Counted from the stretch's first letter, positions 23,091-34,830 are shown. The stretch is DNA of 64,000 nt from Panicum virgatum (GCF_016808335.1 NC_053146.1:12097015-12161014), one strand, 5' to 3'. Program-made: numbers and translations. The notes: generated by a model from the sequence alone, not told the origin.

Positions 23091-24404
23091 TAGATTCCAT
23101 CACAAGAAATTTACGACAATGTTAACTAGGTTCATCATGTAGGTTCACATAAAGTCATAAACAGGTAGCAACATAAATAACAGGTACCAACATAATAGAG
23201 GATTCATCAGAGTACATCACTCAGGTTTATCTCGGTGTTCTGTTACTTCATAGGGCATTATCTAACATGCTGAAAGCCGTGGTTTTTGATAGTGATGATC
23301 CCCTTTGCTACTGATGACCTAGTCCATCATGAATGAAGCAATCTTTTCTTGAGTATTGGCCAACTCATGTTTATCAAGGGGAGTAGTTAATACTTCGAAA
23401 TACTGAGTACATACAACAAGAGCTAGCTATCAGTTTTTATTAAACACATCTACAAAATATAGACAAGCTGCAAGATCTAGCTACTTTGTAAATCTAACCA
23501 TATTTATTCACAGGCATGATAGGAAATGCAGCTTCAACACTACAACTACTTGCACAAGTTTCTACTGTATTGCCCATAAACACAAGCAGCTACATCTTCA
23601 ACATTTCAACCAGAGAGGAATTAATTTTTATCCAAAACAAACATTCAGAAATTCTAATTTCTGCTGCACTGTTTGTGAGCTACAACTACTTGCACAAGTT
23701 CAAGTGGCCTGCACAAGCTGTTCCCTAGCATATGATTGGCATAGCACTAGAAATGATATGTTCAACACATAGGTACCTTAGGATCTTCCACATATAGTAT
23801 TCACATAGCATCCAATATATGATTGGCTGTGTAGAACCCACCGGCATTGCCAAGAGGTTGCTGGTGGCACTGCAAAAAATTGTAAAGTCACATGGTCACT
23901 TACTGGGAAACAGAATATCAGAATTGAGAGCATATGTGGTGATGCCCATTAGGCTTACAAATGCTCTAGCAAAACAGTTTTGCCTGAATCTATGAGAAAA
24001 TTTGCACAGGCTGAATATCACAAATTTTATGATAATTTTATCTACAGTATAATTATAGAATCAAGAGTTTTTCTAGGTTTAACAAGGTACTATAGAAGAT
24101 TTATTATGGGCTATGGCATTTCTTGCAGACCTTTATTCAATTATAGAATGCTTTCTAATGGTCTGAGTCACAGCAAAAAAATTACTTCAAGTGAAGTAAA
24201 AACATAAAGGTAACTGTTGTTCATGCACTTACTAGGAACTTTGTGACATGTACCAATAACTTTTCATCACACCCCTTGAGTCTGCAGATCGAAAGATATG
24301 CCCTGCAAATCATGCAACATTACTTATGGTATTGTACAAAGTTTATCTATGAATTAAAGGAACATTAGGAAATGACTCACTCATTGAGGACATCTTTCAA
24401 TAAG

Positions 24405-26200
24405 GAATGATCACGTGGATTGGACCTCTTAGAATCAAAGTACAAGACCTTACCAGACCTTGGAATGAGTACCACTAAAATCCATTGGTCACCTATGTTA
24501 TGGGAAACATAATGCCATCCTTCTTAACAAGCTGCTTCAAGGCCTTTGTCAGGTAATCCACTACATAAGACTTGTCACAAGTTATTGTGGATAGGGACAT
24601 CATTTCAGGATCATGGAATCCCACAAGAAGGCATGTGCCTTACTTTCCGAAATCATGCATCTATGAATGAGGATAAGCACCCAATGTTACACATCCAGTG
24701 CATATTCCTAATCTAGTCAAATAAATCATGAATTGGAGAAAAAGAAATTGCAACTTACAGTGTGAAGCATCATAGAAGTGAACAAATCCAATGCATCAAT
24801 CTTGGAGAGATTGCATAGACCATTGAATCCCACCAGAAAACACTCAGCATCCTGCAAGTGCAAAAAATGGAGATGCCGAATCTTGACCACTATATCATTT
24901 CCCCCCTTGATTTATACATTTTCAAGTAGTAATCATGGAGAGCAGCTGTTGCAGGGCCAAACCTCTCAAGCTCAGCACTTGTAAGGATTGGCTGTCCATA
25001 TTTAAACATTGAGTTTGGCTTGGTCCATGCTGTTGCCCCACCTCTGGTGGGCTCCTTCTGAGATCCTTTGGTCGGCTGCTATTTCTTCAGACTGGCAGCA
25101 GCAGCCCTCTGAGAGGAGATGGCAGCCTTCTGAGATCCATTGGCGGGCTGCTGTTTCTTCAGACTGGCACCAGCAGCCTTCTAAGAGGGGATGGCAGGCT
25201 GCTATTTCTTAGGAGATGAAGCATGTGCAGCCTTTTGAGGGCATATGGTGGGCTGTTGCTTCTTCGGAGATAGGCATCAGCAGCCTTGTGAGAGGAGATG
25301 GTGGGTTGCTACTGTTTCTATGAACTCCCTGCATGCTTCTTAGAGGTCTTGCTGCATCAGACATCTTAGGCGTGCCCGCAGCAGCAGACATCTATGAGTT
25401 CTTTCCAGCAGGAGCTTGTAACTGCAGGAAGGATGGAAGCACTCTTGGTTGGACCTATAGGTTGCTTTGGATGAAGCAGGGGAGCACTCAAGGTTGCACC
25501 ACATGGACTCTTTGTGCCGTCCTGAGGACGTTGGGGTAGTTGTGGGGAAGAACGTTGTGCCACTCTTTTAGGAGGATCTACTGATGAAGTACATTTCATT
25601 ACAATACAACTCCTCTTCCACTAGATCCTCTGCAAGATAGCTTCTCCTAGTGTCCTGATCTCATCATTAGGAGGTGGTACAAGCTCAATATCTTCGGCAG
25701 CATCTATAACCATCTCCACTTTGACCATGCATACCCAAAGGGAATTGGGACTGGATGAAGTATGGTTCCTTTTGAGTCGACTCTTTCTCCCACCTGATAT
25801 GAGATGTACCATACACTGCTAACTCACTCCTAGCTCGTAGCCAATTCCTAGACTGCCCTTCAGGGAAATCTTCCCATCAATTAGGGATACCTTTTGCAGA
25901 TAAGTCGCTGTCCTCTTTCTCCCACCATGCTATTTTGCCATCATACCCCGCTGGACCCAAGTTGTGGTCATGCACATGCCTTTACGAAGCTACTTGAATC
26001 TTTGACTAGCTGCTTGGGCTTCCACGGATTTCCTTAATTGCACAAAGTCATTCCAGTCATCTTGTTCAATGTACGGGTGCTTCTCATCAAAAGGCTCCAG
26101 GCCTTGATTGAGGTACTTGCGTACAAGATTGCTCTTGTTTGTTCTCCAACTCTTGGCTGTCATCTTCATGGCACACTTAAAAAGCCAAATCCTTCATTTT
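24405..26200 (-). pseudogene. CACTA second gene remnant: Transposase_24-like and Ulp1-like
   Basis: Reading the minus strand from 26190 downward gives KMTAKSWRTNKSNLVRKYL, EPFDEKHPYIEQDDW and LRKSVEAQAASQRFK, then GYDGKIAWWEKEDSD, EDFPEGQSRNWLRARSEL down to about 25800, broken by stops near 25985 and 25880. This is the lysine/tryptophan-rich layout of plant En/Spm-type proteins. A repetitive Lys/Ala/Gln-rich linker (25055-25320) follows. The Ulp1-like part lies at 24610-24405 (FHDPEMMSLSTITCD; DQWILVVLIPRSGKVLYFD). The catalytic His position (HW in active relatives) reads QW here, so even the protease core is dead. A paralogue of the 25780-25955 piece occurs at 30615-30801. Confidence 0.68.
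25055..25320 (-). repeat. Coding-type tandem repeat in the CACTA protein linker
   Basis: Three to four imperfect units of about 60-66 bases, each with GGCTGCTGTTTCTTCAG-like sequence and GCAGCCTTCTGAGA, encode on the minus strand a repeated Lys-Lys-Gln-Gln-Pro, Gln-Lys-Ala-Ala linker. The linker joins the transposase-like and protease-like parts. Confidence 0.7.
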
Positions 26201-26484
26201 CGGTGGGAAATGCAACCAGGGCATGACATACATATCAAACAAGCTCCATTTTTGCCTAAGGCTGAGAGAAGAGAATTTGATCCAACCACGTTATATTGAT
26301 CAATGGAGGTGAGTTATATATAAGTACAAACAGCTCTCATGCGTAACTGAAAAGGATTTGGTCCTGCTATTAAATAGGATCAATGCCTTATACAAATGGA
26401 GCACGTACGTATGCACACGTACACATGTACACGTATTTATCTAACACACGCCTCAGCCGCTGCCGCTGCGCCATCGCTTGGGAC

Positions 26485-26723
26485 GATATCCTCTCTAAAG
26501 GGACCAGATCGAGACCGCCAAGAGCGCCATGATACGTGACAGGCATGGCCGTTTGCTCACGACGATGGGGATGGCGGCGTGCAACTCCGACACAGTGGTG
26601 GATGGTGTTGGGGATCCCAAGTTTTATTGCACACCGGAGTGCCACGGATTTGAGGTAGCCAAAATTGTGGCACCAAAGCTCTGCCTCGTCCTGCATGAGT
26701 TCAGCACCGGTTGTGGCGGCCAT
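26485..26723 (-). pseudogene. Fragment of a plant O-methyltransferase gene (ZRP4/COMT-like N-terminus)
   Basis: The frame from the ATG at 26723 reads MAATTGAELMQDEAELW, then FGYLKSVALRCAIKLGIP. After a frame change near 26600 it continues as TVSELHAAIPI and KRPCLSRIMALLAVS. This is the N-terminal dimerisation domain of class II plant O-methyltransferases, which methylate phenolic hydroxyl groups. The catalytic SAM-binding domain is absent, and the sequence beyond about 26485 is unrelated. It is an isolated first-exon piece, perhaps carried here by a transposon since it abuts the CACTA relic. The plus-strand frame over the same bases is a shadow. Confidence 0.7.
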
Positions 26724-26779
26724 GGCGAGCACTGGCATAGATGGGGTTTGAGCCATGCTCTTTGGTTGCTCCGACAAGA

Positions 26780-28678
26780 TTGACTGGCTTGTCGCGTGTG
26801 ATTTTTCTTTTATAAAGAAATTCTCCGGCTTAACCTCTTCAAAGAGGCGTCAGTCCAACATTATTACATCATATATAATATTTAGAACATATAATATATT
26901 ATCTAGACATCAGCATACTTTGACAATCTCATTGCGTGAGATGGTTTGCGAGATCATATCGCATCCTAGCCCGGGTATTTATAGACTCGTTTGCAGCATT
27001 GCTTTAGCCTATTCCTATCCGATATTCATCAAATATTGTGTTTTGAAGAAAATTGGCTCTTGATTTTTCTGAGTGCAATAATCCTTGCCGCGTTTATTTA
27101 TTGAAGGACTTCATAAGTAAAAGAAAATGTAACAACGACGATCAAAACGAAGGATATTGTTACAGTGATTATTAATGAACACTATATCGACAAATATAAG
27201 AGATTTTTAAACAATTCTTAATTATGAAGGATAGGTAGAGTAACTGTGGAGGAAGGATGGATAAAAATACCATCAGCGCTGGGGCATGCTAGTCCGCGCG
27301 CGCGCCCCAGGAAGGAACCTAACAAACGATTTCCGACAGCCCAAAACATTTCATCTTTGGTTTCCGCATTTTTCCCTTTCCATTTTCGGCTTCCGCGCTC
27401 CATCCCCCTCTTGGCGTCCCAACCTGGATAAAATATCCGGCTCCTTAGCCTTGTTTTTTGATTTCCGCGATTTCACGTATGAAAAAAAATCTCATTCAGC
27501 TCACATAACCTTTCTCTTTATGAAATCATTCAGGACCATTGGAGTAGTATACAGGGGCTCGGCTAATGAGCACGCGCTAGGAGAGATGCCAGCGGCTGAG
27601 TTTCCTTTTTGGAAAATTTTTCTTCTCCACAATTTTCTACTTTTAGAAAGTTGTATGTATAACTTTTTTTAGACAACTATTGGATGATATTTTTCAGCAT
27701 AACTATTACTTCTAGATGATAATTTTTTAGCGCAACTTTTACTATACTCGTAAGTTTTATGCATAACTTTTTTCAACCAACTTTTTGTAGGTCAACTTCT
27801 TAGCTGACACGTATAAATTTTTACGCATAACTATTACTTCTAGATGATAATTTTTCAGCACAACTTTTACTATACTTGTAACTTTATGCATAACTTTTTT
27901 CAACCAACTTTTTGTAGGACAAATTTTTAACATGATACGTATAAATTTTACGCATAACTTATTCCAGCCTCCTTACCAAATAATAATTTTGAACATAATT
28001 TTTTCCAAAACTTCTCACACAACTTTGATGCATAAGTTCGTGATACAACTTGTAGAAATACAACTTATCGAGTTAACTTTTTAGCTTACTTTATATGAAA
28101 TCTTTATTAAAAGAACATCTTGAAAACAGAACATAAAGACGATAAACAAAAAAGATTGAAAAAAGAAAAAGAAAAGAGAATACCAGGTAGGTCGAATACA
28201 TAGAGTATGTGGCTGAGGCCTATTACGTAGAACATATCGACTCTAAATTAGACAACTAGGCTCTTATATCTCCTATATGTATATGCACGACAAGCATATA
28301 CACAGCTTATGTCGCCGTCACGTCCCACACCGTGGAGTTAGTTAATGCAAATCAATTAACGTGTGAGGATGGAATTGGATGAGAAATAAAAACGGTCAAC
28401 AGGCCCCACCCACGTGAAACTAGTTGGGCGGTTGGGAATCGAGCCCCAGCACGCTCGCTGACGCTCGCGCGTGGTATTGGATTCCCGATCAGCGCTCGAT
28501 GTGTATCTATGGTAGCACTGCAGTAGAATGAAAGGATAGCTTGGGGATCAATAGCATTAGGTTGTCATAGAAAAATAAGGTATATCAACTGCCATACCTT
28601 GCCATGGTGCTCTTCCGTAATTGCAGATCGATTATGGCAGTTGTGATAGGGATAGCGCCGGTTACCCAGGGCACGTCA
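26780..28678. other. AT-rich intergenic repeats, no gene
   Basis: I recognise no gene in this stretch. 27240-27480 is GC-richer, with a CGCGCGCGC run at 27297-27305. 27640-28090 is built of variants of CAACTTTTT and GCATAACTTTTTTC, including a longer tandem duplication (separate entry). 28100-28180 is purine-rich. 28380-28500 has GGTCAACAGGCCCCACCC-type sequence. The remainder is unstructured AT-rich DNA. Confidence 0.45.
27698..27955. repeat. Two-unit tandem duplication of about 125 bp
   Basis: GCATAACTATTACTTCTAG starts both units, near 27700 and near 27825. The same order follows in each: GATAATTTTT, CAACTTTTACTATAC, TTATGCATAACTTTTTTC and ACCAACTTTTTGTAGG. Differences are point changes and small indels, so the duplication is not very recent. 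Confidence 0.8.
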
Positions 28679-29150
28679 CACTACTAGAAATACCCTTGGG
28701 TACTGGAACCGGTACCCCGAAAGCGGAGGCTCGAGCCTTTGGTACCGGGTAAAACAACCGGTACCTATGGCTAAAATATTCACGCAAAAAATCCTCTGGC
28801 TGGGATTTGAACTCGCGACCTCTAGCCTCACGTGTTGCTACTTTACCATCTCACATACACAGCAGTTCTGATTGAAAAGGAGATATTTTCCTTTTGAAGT
28901 AACCCATGGAGAGCCTTAGGTACCGGTTGGTGACAACCGGTACCTAAGTCTCGTCTATAGGTACCGGTTGGTGGTACCACCCGGTACTAATATAAAAATT
29001 ATCATCCGGTACCTATGGAGAGCCTTAGGTACCAGTTGATAATATTAATCGGTACCTAAGGCTCATTCATAGATTCCATCCACCCTAAGGCACCGGTTCA
29101 TCTCTGTATTGGAACTTTTGGGTGGACCTAAGACTTGTTTTCTAGTAGTG
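28679..29150. mobile_element. Miniature CACTA element, ACCGGT family, with tRNA-like insert
   Basis: Ends are CACTACTAGAAATACC and the complement of CACTACTAGAAAACAAG. The 3-bp TSD TCA is perfect (28676-28678 and 29151-29153). At 472 bp it has no coding sequence. Both arms are ACCGGTACC-type subterminal repeats. The centre holds a tRNA-like module followed by CCTTTTGAAGTAACCCATGG, which is also in the element at 835-1512, so the two are siblings. Mobilisation in trans by a TNP2-type transposase is inferred. Confidence 0.88.
28796..28862 (-). repeat. tRNA-like module inside the miniature CACTA
   Basis: Minus strand: a T-arm-like GAGTTCAAATCCCAG (pol III box B) lies about 45 bases after GAGATGGTAAAGTAGC, which resembles a D-arm. 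The two are separated by a plausible anticodon-loop-sized spacer. The acceptor stem does not pair. Position and orientation match the modules at 1098-1172 and 12578-12645. Confidence 0.5.
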
Positions 29151-29316
29151 TCACTTGTCACTCGTAAAAAGTGACGGGTAAAAGTTTATCAATATTGATT
29201 GATGATGGAAGGGACCGGTGAGAAGTATGCTCACCTATCATCAATGACGGTTAGACCATCACTTTTAACTTACCAGTAGTGTTACACCCTAAGATCTTTA
29301 CCCGTTACTAAAACAT

Positions 29317-29992
29317 AGAGTAAGGTACATCAGCACTCTCTAAACTTGTTCATGTGTATCATCTATATCCCAAAACTCTAAAAATGCATTTTCAGATTCC
29401 AAAACTTGTTCCAGGTGTCATATAGATCCCTAATATCTCAAAATGTATTTTTAGGTTCATAAACTTATCCCGTGGTATCATGCAGGTCCCTAAACCCTTC
29501 TGATGCTATTTTTATTTTAATATAAATGTTGTTTCCCTACTTTAAGTTGATGAAAAATTATTTGCTATTTTAAATTTAATAAAATTAAATTTTTTATTTT
29601 GATAATGAGAACACATTATTTTGATAAAAATTATATAAAGCACATACAAAATATAAATAGTTAGTATGAAATATTAAGGATTAGCATTGATATCTCCATG
29701 TTAAACGAGAAAACTATAATATTCACCGTTGATATCAAATGATCTAGATTAACCCAATTTGAATACAATTAATTAATGGCAATTTGCAGGGATATGAAAA
29801 TTCACCTTGAGAGTTTAGGGACCGAAATGACATATTGAGATATGTTTGAGGATCTGGATATGCATCCTGACAGTTTAGGGACCCAAGTGATGCATGTGGA
29901 CAAATTTAGGGGTCTACAAATACATTTTAAGAGTTTATGGATCTAGATGATACCTCGAGACAAGTTCGAGGACTGTATATGTGTTTTACTCT
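29317..29992. mobile_element. Foldback transposon with modular long inverted repeats
   Basis: The ends read AGAGTAAGG and TTTTACTCT, flanked by a 7-bp TSD AAAACAT (29310-29316 and 29993-29999). Each arm is made of about three imperfect 60- to 65-base units with phrases such as ATCCCTAAACTCTC, AAAATGCATTTT and AAACTTGTTC. The right arm is the reverse complement of the left, around an AT-rich centre (29520-29760). It has no coding capacity. The class is unclear; foldback and MULE-derived MITEs can look like this. Confidence 0.75.
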
Positions 29993-29999
29993 AAAACAT

Positions 30000-30614
30000 G
30001 TCTAACTAGCTAGATAGTAGATCCAGCCTCGCTTCTTCGCCGCATCCTAAAAAAAATCTGTTAAAATGTGGTGTGAATATTGAAGTTTGAATGCAGCGCG
30101 TACGTTAAGATTGACTGAGATTCTTACATGTGGGATAAGATCGATGGACTCAATCTGTTTTTGTTTGACCAGCACACGCCATCCGTTCCTATCCTTATCT
30201 CTTCAATTCACCTCTCGGTTGTCCTCATCCCGTAGCTCACTCCCAAGGCTCCGTCCATGTCCACGGTTTTCCACCCCGTCAAAGCAATAGAGAGCGACCA
30301 CAGCTAGCAGGAAGTCACGACGCCCGGCTGGCCGGATGCTCTCGAGACTGGCGTGGGCTGAGACGCGCACAGCAGCATGCGGCTGTAGCCGCTGGACACC
30401 AACACCGCCGGGCCGAACGATGACCGGATGATGGCAGCCTGCTCGTTGGCTCTTCTGGCTTTCCGCACCACACGCACACGCCTCTGCGCTCTCTCTCTCG
30501 CCTAGCAGTCTAGCACACCTCATGCTCTCTCTTCTTCCTCTCCCAAGTGACGATGCCTGAAGACAGTACATTCTCATGCTTCTCTTTAACTTCTTGAGAC
30601 ACCTTTTGAGTTTA
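30000..30614. other. Region without a recognisable gene
   Basis: A minus-strand frame of 147 codons covers 30203-30646. Its first part belongs to the CACTA fragment described next, and the rest matches no family I know and is Arg/Ser/Gly-rich. Pyrimidine-rich sequence at 30190-30260 and 30480-30550 could be leader-like. I would not call a gene here. Confidence 0.35.
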
Positions 30615-30801
30615 CTCTTTCTTCCACCTAATATGAGTTGTACCATCTGACACTGCTAACTCACTCCTAGCTCGATCGTAGTCAATTTCTAGACCGCCCT
30701 TTAGGGAAATCTTCCCATGAATTAGGGATACCTTTTGCAAATAAGACGTTGTCCTCTTTGTCCCATCGTGCTATTTTACCATCATACCCCTCTGGACCCA
30801 A
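30615..30801 (-). mobile_element. Fragment of a CACTA second gene, paralogous to 25780-25955
   Basis: TGCTAACTCACTCCTAGCTC, AGGGAAATCTTCCCAT and TTAGGGATACCTTTTGCA occur here in the same order and spacing as at 25815-25905. The minus strand encodes the same Trp/Lys/Asp-rich piece. The fragment ends exactly where the next CACTA-like element begins. The paralogue reads on smoothly past this point (ACCCAAGTTGTGG), so the element at 30802 inserted into or beside this fragment. Confidence 0.75.
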
Positions 30802-31925
30802 CACTACTAAAAAACCATTTGTATAGGGGCAGGCGTAACGTCATTTTTAGGGGCGGATGGCGCACCTGCCCCTGCTTTTTGTTGTTAAAAATGATAGTTT
30901 GCAGAGGCGGGTACGTTACCCGTCCCTACAAATCGATTTTCAGGGACGGGCGGCCCGCCCCTGGAAATGCATATTCAGGGACGGGTGGCCCGACCCTGGA
31001 AATGCATATTCAGGGGCGGGTGATCGTGCCACCCGCCCTTGAAAATCATTTTTGCCGCCCGCCAAAAAATTTGAATTCCTGCAATCTTGTTCTATCAAAG
31101 CGGACCGTCACGTCCGAACTATTTTACATTCCCGCAATTTTGTTCTATCAAAGCAGATCGTCACGTCCAAACTATTTTATGTCCGCCATTGCTAGTTACA
31201 TCCTAACTTCACTGCTATTTTTTTAAAATTTGAACTCCCGCCAGTTTCGATCTATTAAGCTTGTCCGCGATCGAGACATCGAATATGTTAGACAAAAAAT
31301 ACTTATGCATCAAAATTATATTATATGAAAATTAAACATCATTAGAGTACATCATTACAGTTCACATTGAATATATATTTTTCCCCTATTCACTAGGGAC
31401 ACTACATTAGGAGGCACCGTGCGCTTGATCGTGCCACTCACGAAGTGAAGTGTATTTATCGTCCGTTGCTAATTCTCGTCTTTCGTCAAAAAAATTGCCT
31501 TTCATGTTCACCACTTCATGCAGAATGAAACGATTCATCCACTTTGTTCTCAACTATTCCGATTCCAGCAAATGGAGGCCGTTAAGTCAAAGCCGTACCT
31601 TTCATGTTCACCACTTCATGCAGAATGAAACGGCACAAATCGTCGACTATATTTAGACATTGTCTCTCGTGGAGTTGGCAGCTGTGTTTAGGGGTGAGCC
31701 GCCCCTACAAATACCATTTGTAGGGGCGGTTCACCCCCCGGCCGCCCTTAAAAATGGACGTCATTTGTAGGGGCGTTCTGGTCTGGGGGTGAGCCGCCCC
31801 TACAAATGGTGTTTCTAGGGTGGCTTGATTGGTACAGTGCCGATGATCATTTGTAGCAACGGATCAAATTTGGGTCCGGCCCTTAAAAAATTGAGCCGTT
31901 GCTACAAATCGTTTTTGTAGTAGTG
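30802..31925. mobile_element. Non-autonomous CACTA-like element with GGGGCGG subterminal repeats
   Basis: The left end is CACTACTAAAAAACCATTTG. The right end, complemented, is CACTACTACAAAAACG then ATTTGTAGC. Subterminal arrays of AGGGGCGGGTG and ACCCGCCCCTG type occupy 30825-31060 and 31690-31890. The flanking triplets CAA and TCA do not match, so the TSD has decayed or one tip is off. Inside, two near-identical pieces with TTTCATGTTCACCACTTCAT occur near 31500 and 31598. Length is 1124 bp and there is no transposase. Confidence 0.78.
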
Positions 31926-34320
31926 TCACTTACAGGTTCCATGACATATAGTAATATAGGACAAGTAGAAACAATTGTGAATCAATAATATTCCAAATGA
32001 CAAATAATAACCACGCAAATCATCCTTGGAATAACAAAAATTAATTGAAAAACATAATGAAAGTGCTTTTGTTGCTTAGGGAACATGCGACCATGCTATT
32101 TATTTCGTGGGATCCAATCAGATCAAATTTTCATTCCTATGTTTTGCAATCCTGTGATTTTTTAGATTTTCATTCTTCACCATTCATGTATTTTTTGCCC
32201 TCATCCTTCATTTTGCAATCATTTGTTCCAAACAAACCCTTTATTGCACTTTTTTTCTTTAGTGCATGTTTGGATCCTTAAAATTGTAAATAATTCTATA
32301 AATTTTATTCTAGCAATTAAATTCAATAGGAATGAATTACTTGGAATCTAATTCAATTCATTTTTTGTTTAGATGTACACATAGATTTTTTTTTTCTTAG
32401 AATTTAATTGCAAATAATATTTGGGTGTTTAGATGAAACTAATCTCTCTTCATTTCTCCAGCAAAGAACCGCTTTCTCCCTCTCTCAGCAAGCGAGGACA
32501 AGAGGTGAGCAATGGCGGAGCTATCGTTAGTAGTTACAGCTAGATGGTGTAGACTGTCAGCAATGGGTGTGGTAAAAGAAACTCTACCGCATACTGTAGT
32601 TTGAGTTTGGCGTGAATTTCACCGCAGCGGGAAAGCTAAAGAGAAACGGTAAGATCCCGTATCGGCCTCCAGACGCCAAATCCAGCACTGTGCGAGGACT
32701 AGTATCGGCCGACATGGCATGGGACTTGCGCACCCGCCATTCGTCCGTGCCGCGAGCAGGAAAGTGGACAGAGAGAGGGATGGCCACGACGGAGAAGATG
32801 AGGTAGGCGGCAGGCCGCCGCGCCCCTCGCTGCTGCTCCACAGCCGAGATCGCCCACAGCCGCAACAGGGGAGGCTCGCCTGCGAGGCCCGGATCCGCAC
32901 ACCGGACGGGGAGGGAGCTCCGCCGCGGTGGAGGCCCGGATCCGCGCACCGGACAGGGTGCGAGGCAGGGGTCGCTGGCGTGTTGACCCCGAAGCATGGA
33001 GAGGAGGGGGGAGAGAGAGCGCTTGCTGGAGCCCTCGCGCCACTGCCACACACTGCGGCCGCCACCGTCCCACTGCCCGCCGCCGCCATCAGATGGCGGG
33101 GTGAGACCTGGAGAGAGCAAGCGAGCTAGATAGAGGCCGGCCAAGTGAACAAGAGAGTAGGGGAAAAGAAAAGAAAGGGAAAGAAAAAGAGAGGAAAAAG
33201 GAAAGAAAAATAAAAAAGGAAAAAAAGTAGGAAAAAGAAGAAAACAATTTTTGTGATGGTAGTTATAGATGGTTGAGTAAAAAGAAATGTGTTTGTTAAA
33301 ATAAGATGGTAGTTGGAGATTGAATAAAATATGTGATTGTTGGTATAGAGTATAGAGGATGATGAGTGCGGAAAAAATAAATATAGATGAGAAAATTTTG
33401 CAGATCAGAACAGAATATTTCTTTTAGAGAATAGAAATAGAATATGACGAGTGCGGATAGTTTTATGCCAAACGGGCCGCACAGCACGAGCTCGAGTTCT
33501 GTTTTGTCACAGCCACGTAAGCAGTCCATGCTGGGCCACCCGACGTGCCGCACCACTAGCTAGGCTACGACACGAGGGAAATATAGTGCCGAGCTAGCCG
33601 GACGGCACAGCCCATCAGGCTTATCGAGCTAGCCAGAGTGGAGGGCGGCACGACGGTGGCCGGAGCGATGGGCGGCACAGCGAGGGTAGAGCGGAGGGCG
33701 GCACAGCGAGGCCGAAGACCAGCGGCTGTGTGACTTTGAGCTACAAGACTTTGGAAGAGGGGCGGTTAGGAAGGGTTAGGATTTTGGATTTTATACGTTG
33801 ATGGAATAATTAAACGGCCCGGACCATCTAGTTAAACGGGCCATTCCTAGGCCACTCGACGGACTGCACATGCGGCCTAAGGAATGCCTCGATGTGACCA
33901 GCCTGTGCCATGCCGAACCGTGCTTTTGGACCGTGCCTCAGACCACCCATTAGGCCCGACCCATTTGTCTAATAGTTCCCGACTTGCTGGGTTGTTTGTC
34001 CAGCATGGTCCAGCAAGTTCTCGCCGAAGGCCTCTCCTCCCCCGCGTTAGCCTCTGCGGTTCCTGAACTCCACTCCAGCTTTCCCTCTCTTCTCCTTCAT
34101 GTCAATTGCTGATTGGTTGTTATGTATTGTACTAAGGTCCGTGATTAAAAAAAATAAAGATGCATTACATTAACTTGTTTAGTTCGACTACACCGTCATT
34201 TTGATTGATGTCTAAAATAAGTTGACGTGGAAGCATTCTATTTTAGGATGATCCTATTTTACTATTATGAGTCGCTTAAATTGAGCTGATGGTCTTGAAA
34301 TGTGCGTCCTCCCACCACCG
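31926..34320. other. Mixed repeats and GC-rich unknown sequence before eIF3e
   Basis: 31926-32500 is AT-rich, with CATGTTTGGAT and AATTGAATTC-rich phrases reminiscent of MITE ends. 32600-33130 is GC-rich with overlapping uninformative frames on both strands, perhaps a captured 5' gene piece. 33140-33245 is an almost pure purine tract on the plus strand. 33470-33970 is rich in GGCACAGC, GCCGAGCTAGCC and CCGTGC phrases, a style seen in some grass hAT-derived repeats. None of the open frames resembles a known protein. Confidence 0.4.
33140..33245. repeat. Polypurine tract (GAAAA-rich)
   Basis: About 105 bases on the plus strand are almost entirely A and G, in runs such as GGAAAAGAAAAGAAAGGG. 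Such tracts can adopt triplex structure. No gene signal. Confidence 0.8.
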
Positions 34321-34699
34321 CACACAATATCATGCTTAAGAGTAAGAATAATAGTTACACCTCCATGCCGGCGTCTCGTGCTCCGGCTCACCAGAACTGA
34401 CGAGCGAGGGGTGGCAGCCCCCACAGTTATCTAATGGGTTGTGCGACTTAGCAGTAATGACAATGAATATTAGATAAAAAAGTAGTGGTAACAGCTCCAC
34501 AAATATATATATATATTTTTTACTTCTCACTTTCTTCCACCTCAGCAGGTCACCGTGGAGGCGAATCGCCCACAATACTTGCTCTAATCTGAGTTTCAGG
34601 TCACTGGATTTTTTTTCACAGAAACGACTGATCCGAAGCATGGCCTCATCTGACCGTCCGTTTATACACGGGACGATAATGATCGGGAGCCGATCCACA

Positions 34700-34830
34700 A
34701 AAACCCAACCCCGGCCCATCTCGTCTCCCCCTCTCCCCCCGTCTCCTCCCTCCCCGCGCCGCCACCCCCCTCGAAACCCTAACCCTAGCCGCCTCCCGGG
34801 AGGCGGAGAGGAGAGCTCGCGGCACCGGTC
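34700..34830 (+). promoter_or_regulatory. Core promoter and 5' UTR of eIF3e: site II and telo-box motifs
   Basis: CGGCCCATC at about 34713 contains the complement of a site II element (ATGGGCC). AAACCCTAACCCTAG at 34774-34788 is an extended telo-box (AAACCCTA). This pair is well known in promoters of plant ribosomal-protein and translation-factor genes and gives growth-linked expression. No TATA box is evident, in keeping with a housekeeping promoter. The leader is pyrimidine-rich to about 34770, then purine-rich up to the ATG. Confidence 0.7.

Larger units (their letters stand above)
22546..26370 (-). mobile_element. Decayed CACTA-type element, minus orientation, second family
   Basis: The left part (22550-22795) carries direct and inverted copies of GCGTCACCAAT and TTGGTGAC, a subterminal-repeat pattern different from the ACCGGT family. 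The body on the minus strand encodes Transposase_24-like and Ulp1-like segments (separate entry), the standard second gene of grass CACTA elements. Neither terminal inverted repeat was found. The left one may have been lost where the LINE ends. I see no TNP2-type transposase, so this is a deletion derivative or a fragment. Borders are approximate. Confidence 0.6.

Noticed and set aside
28796..28862. Functional tRNA gene
   Set aside because: Box A/B-like motifs are present but acceptor and anticodon stems do not pair; kept only as a tRNA-like module.
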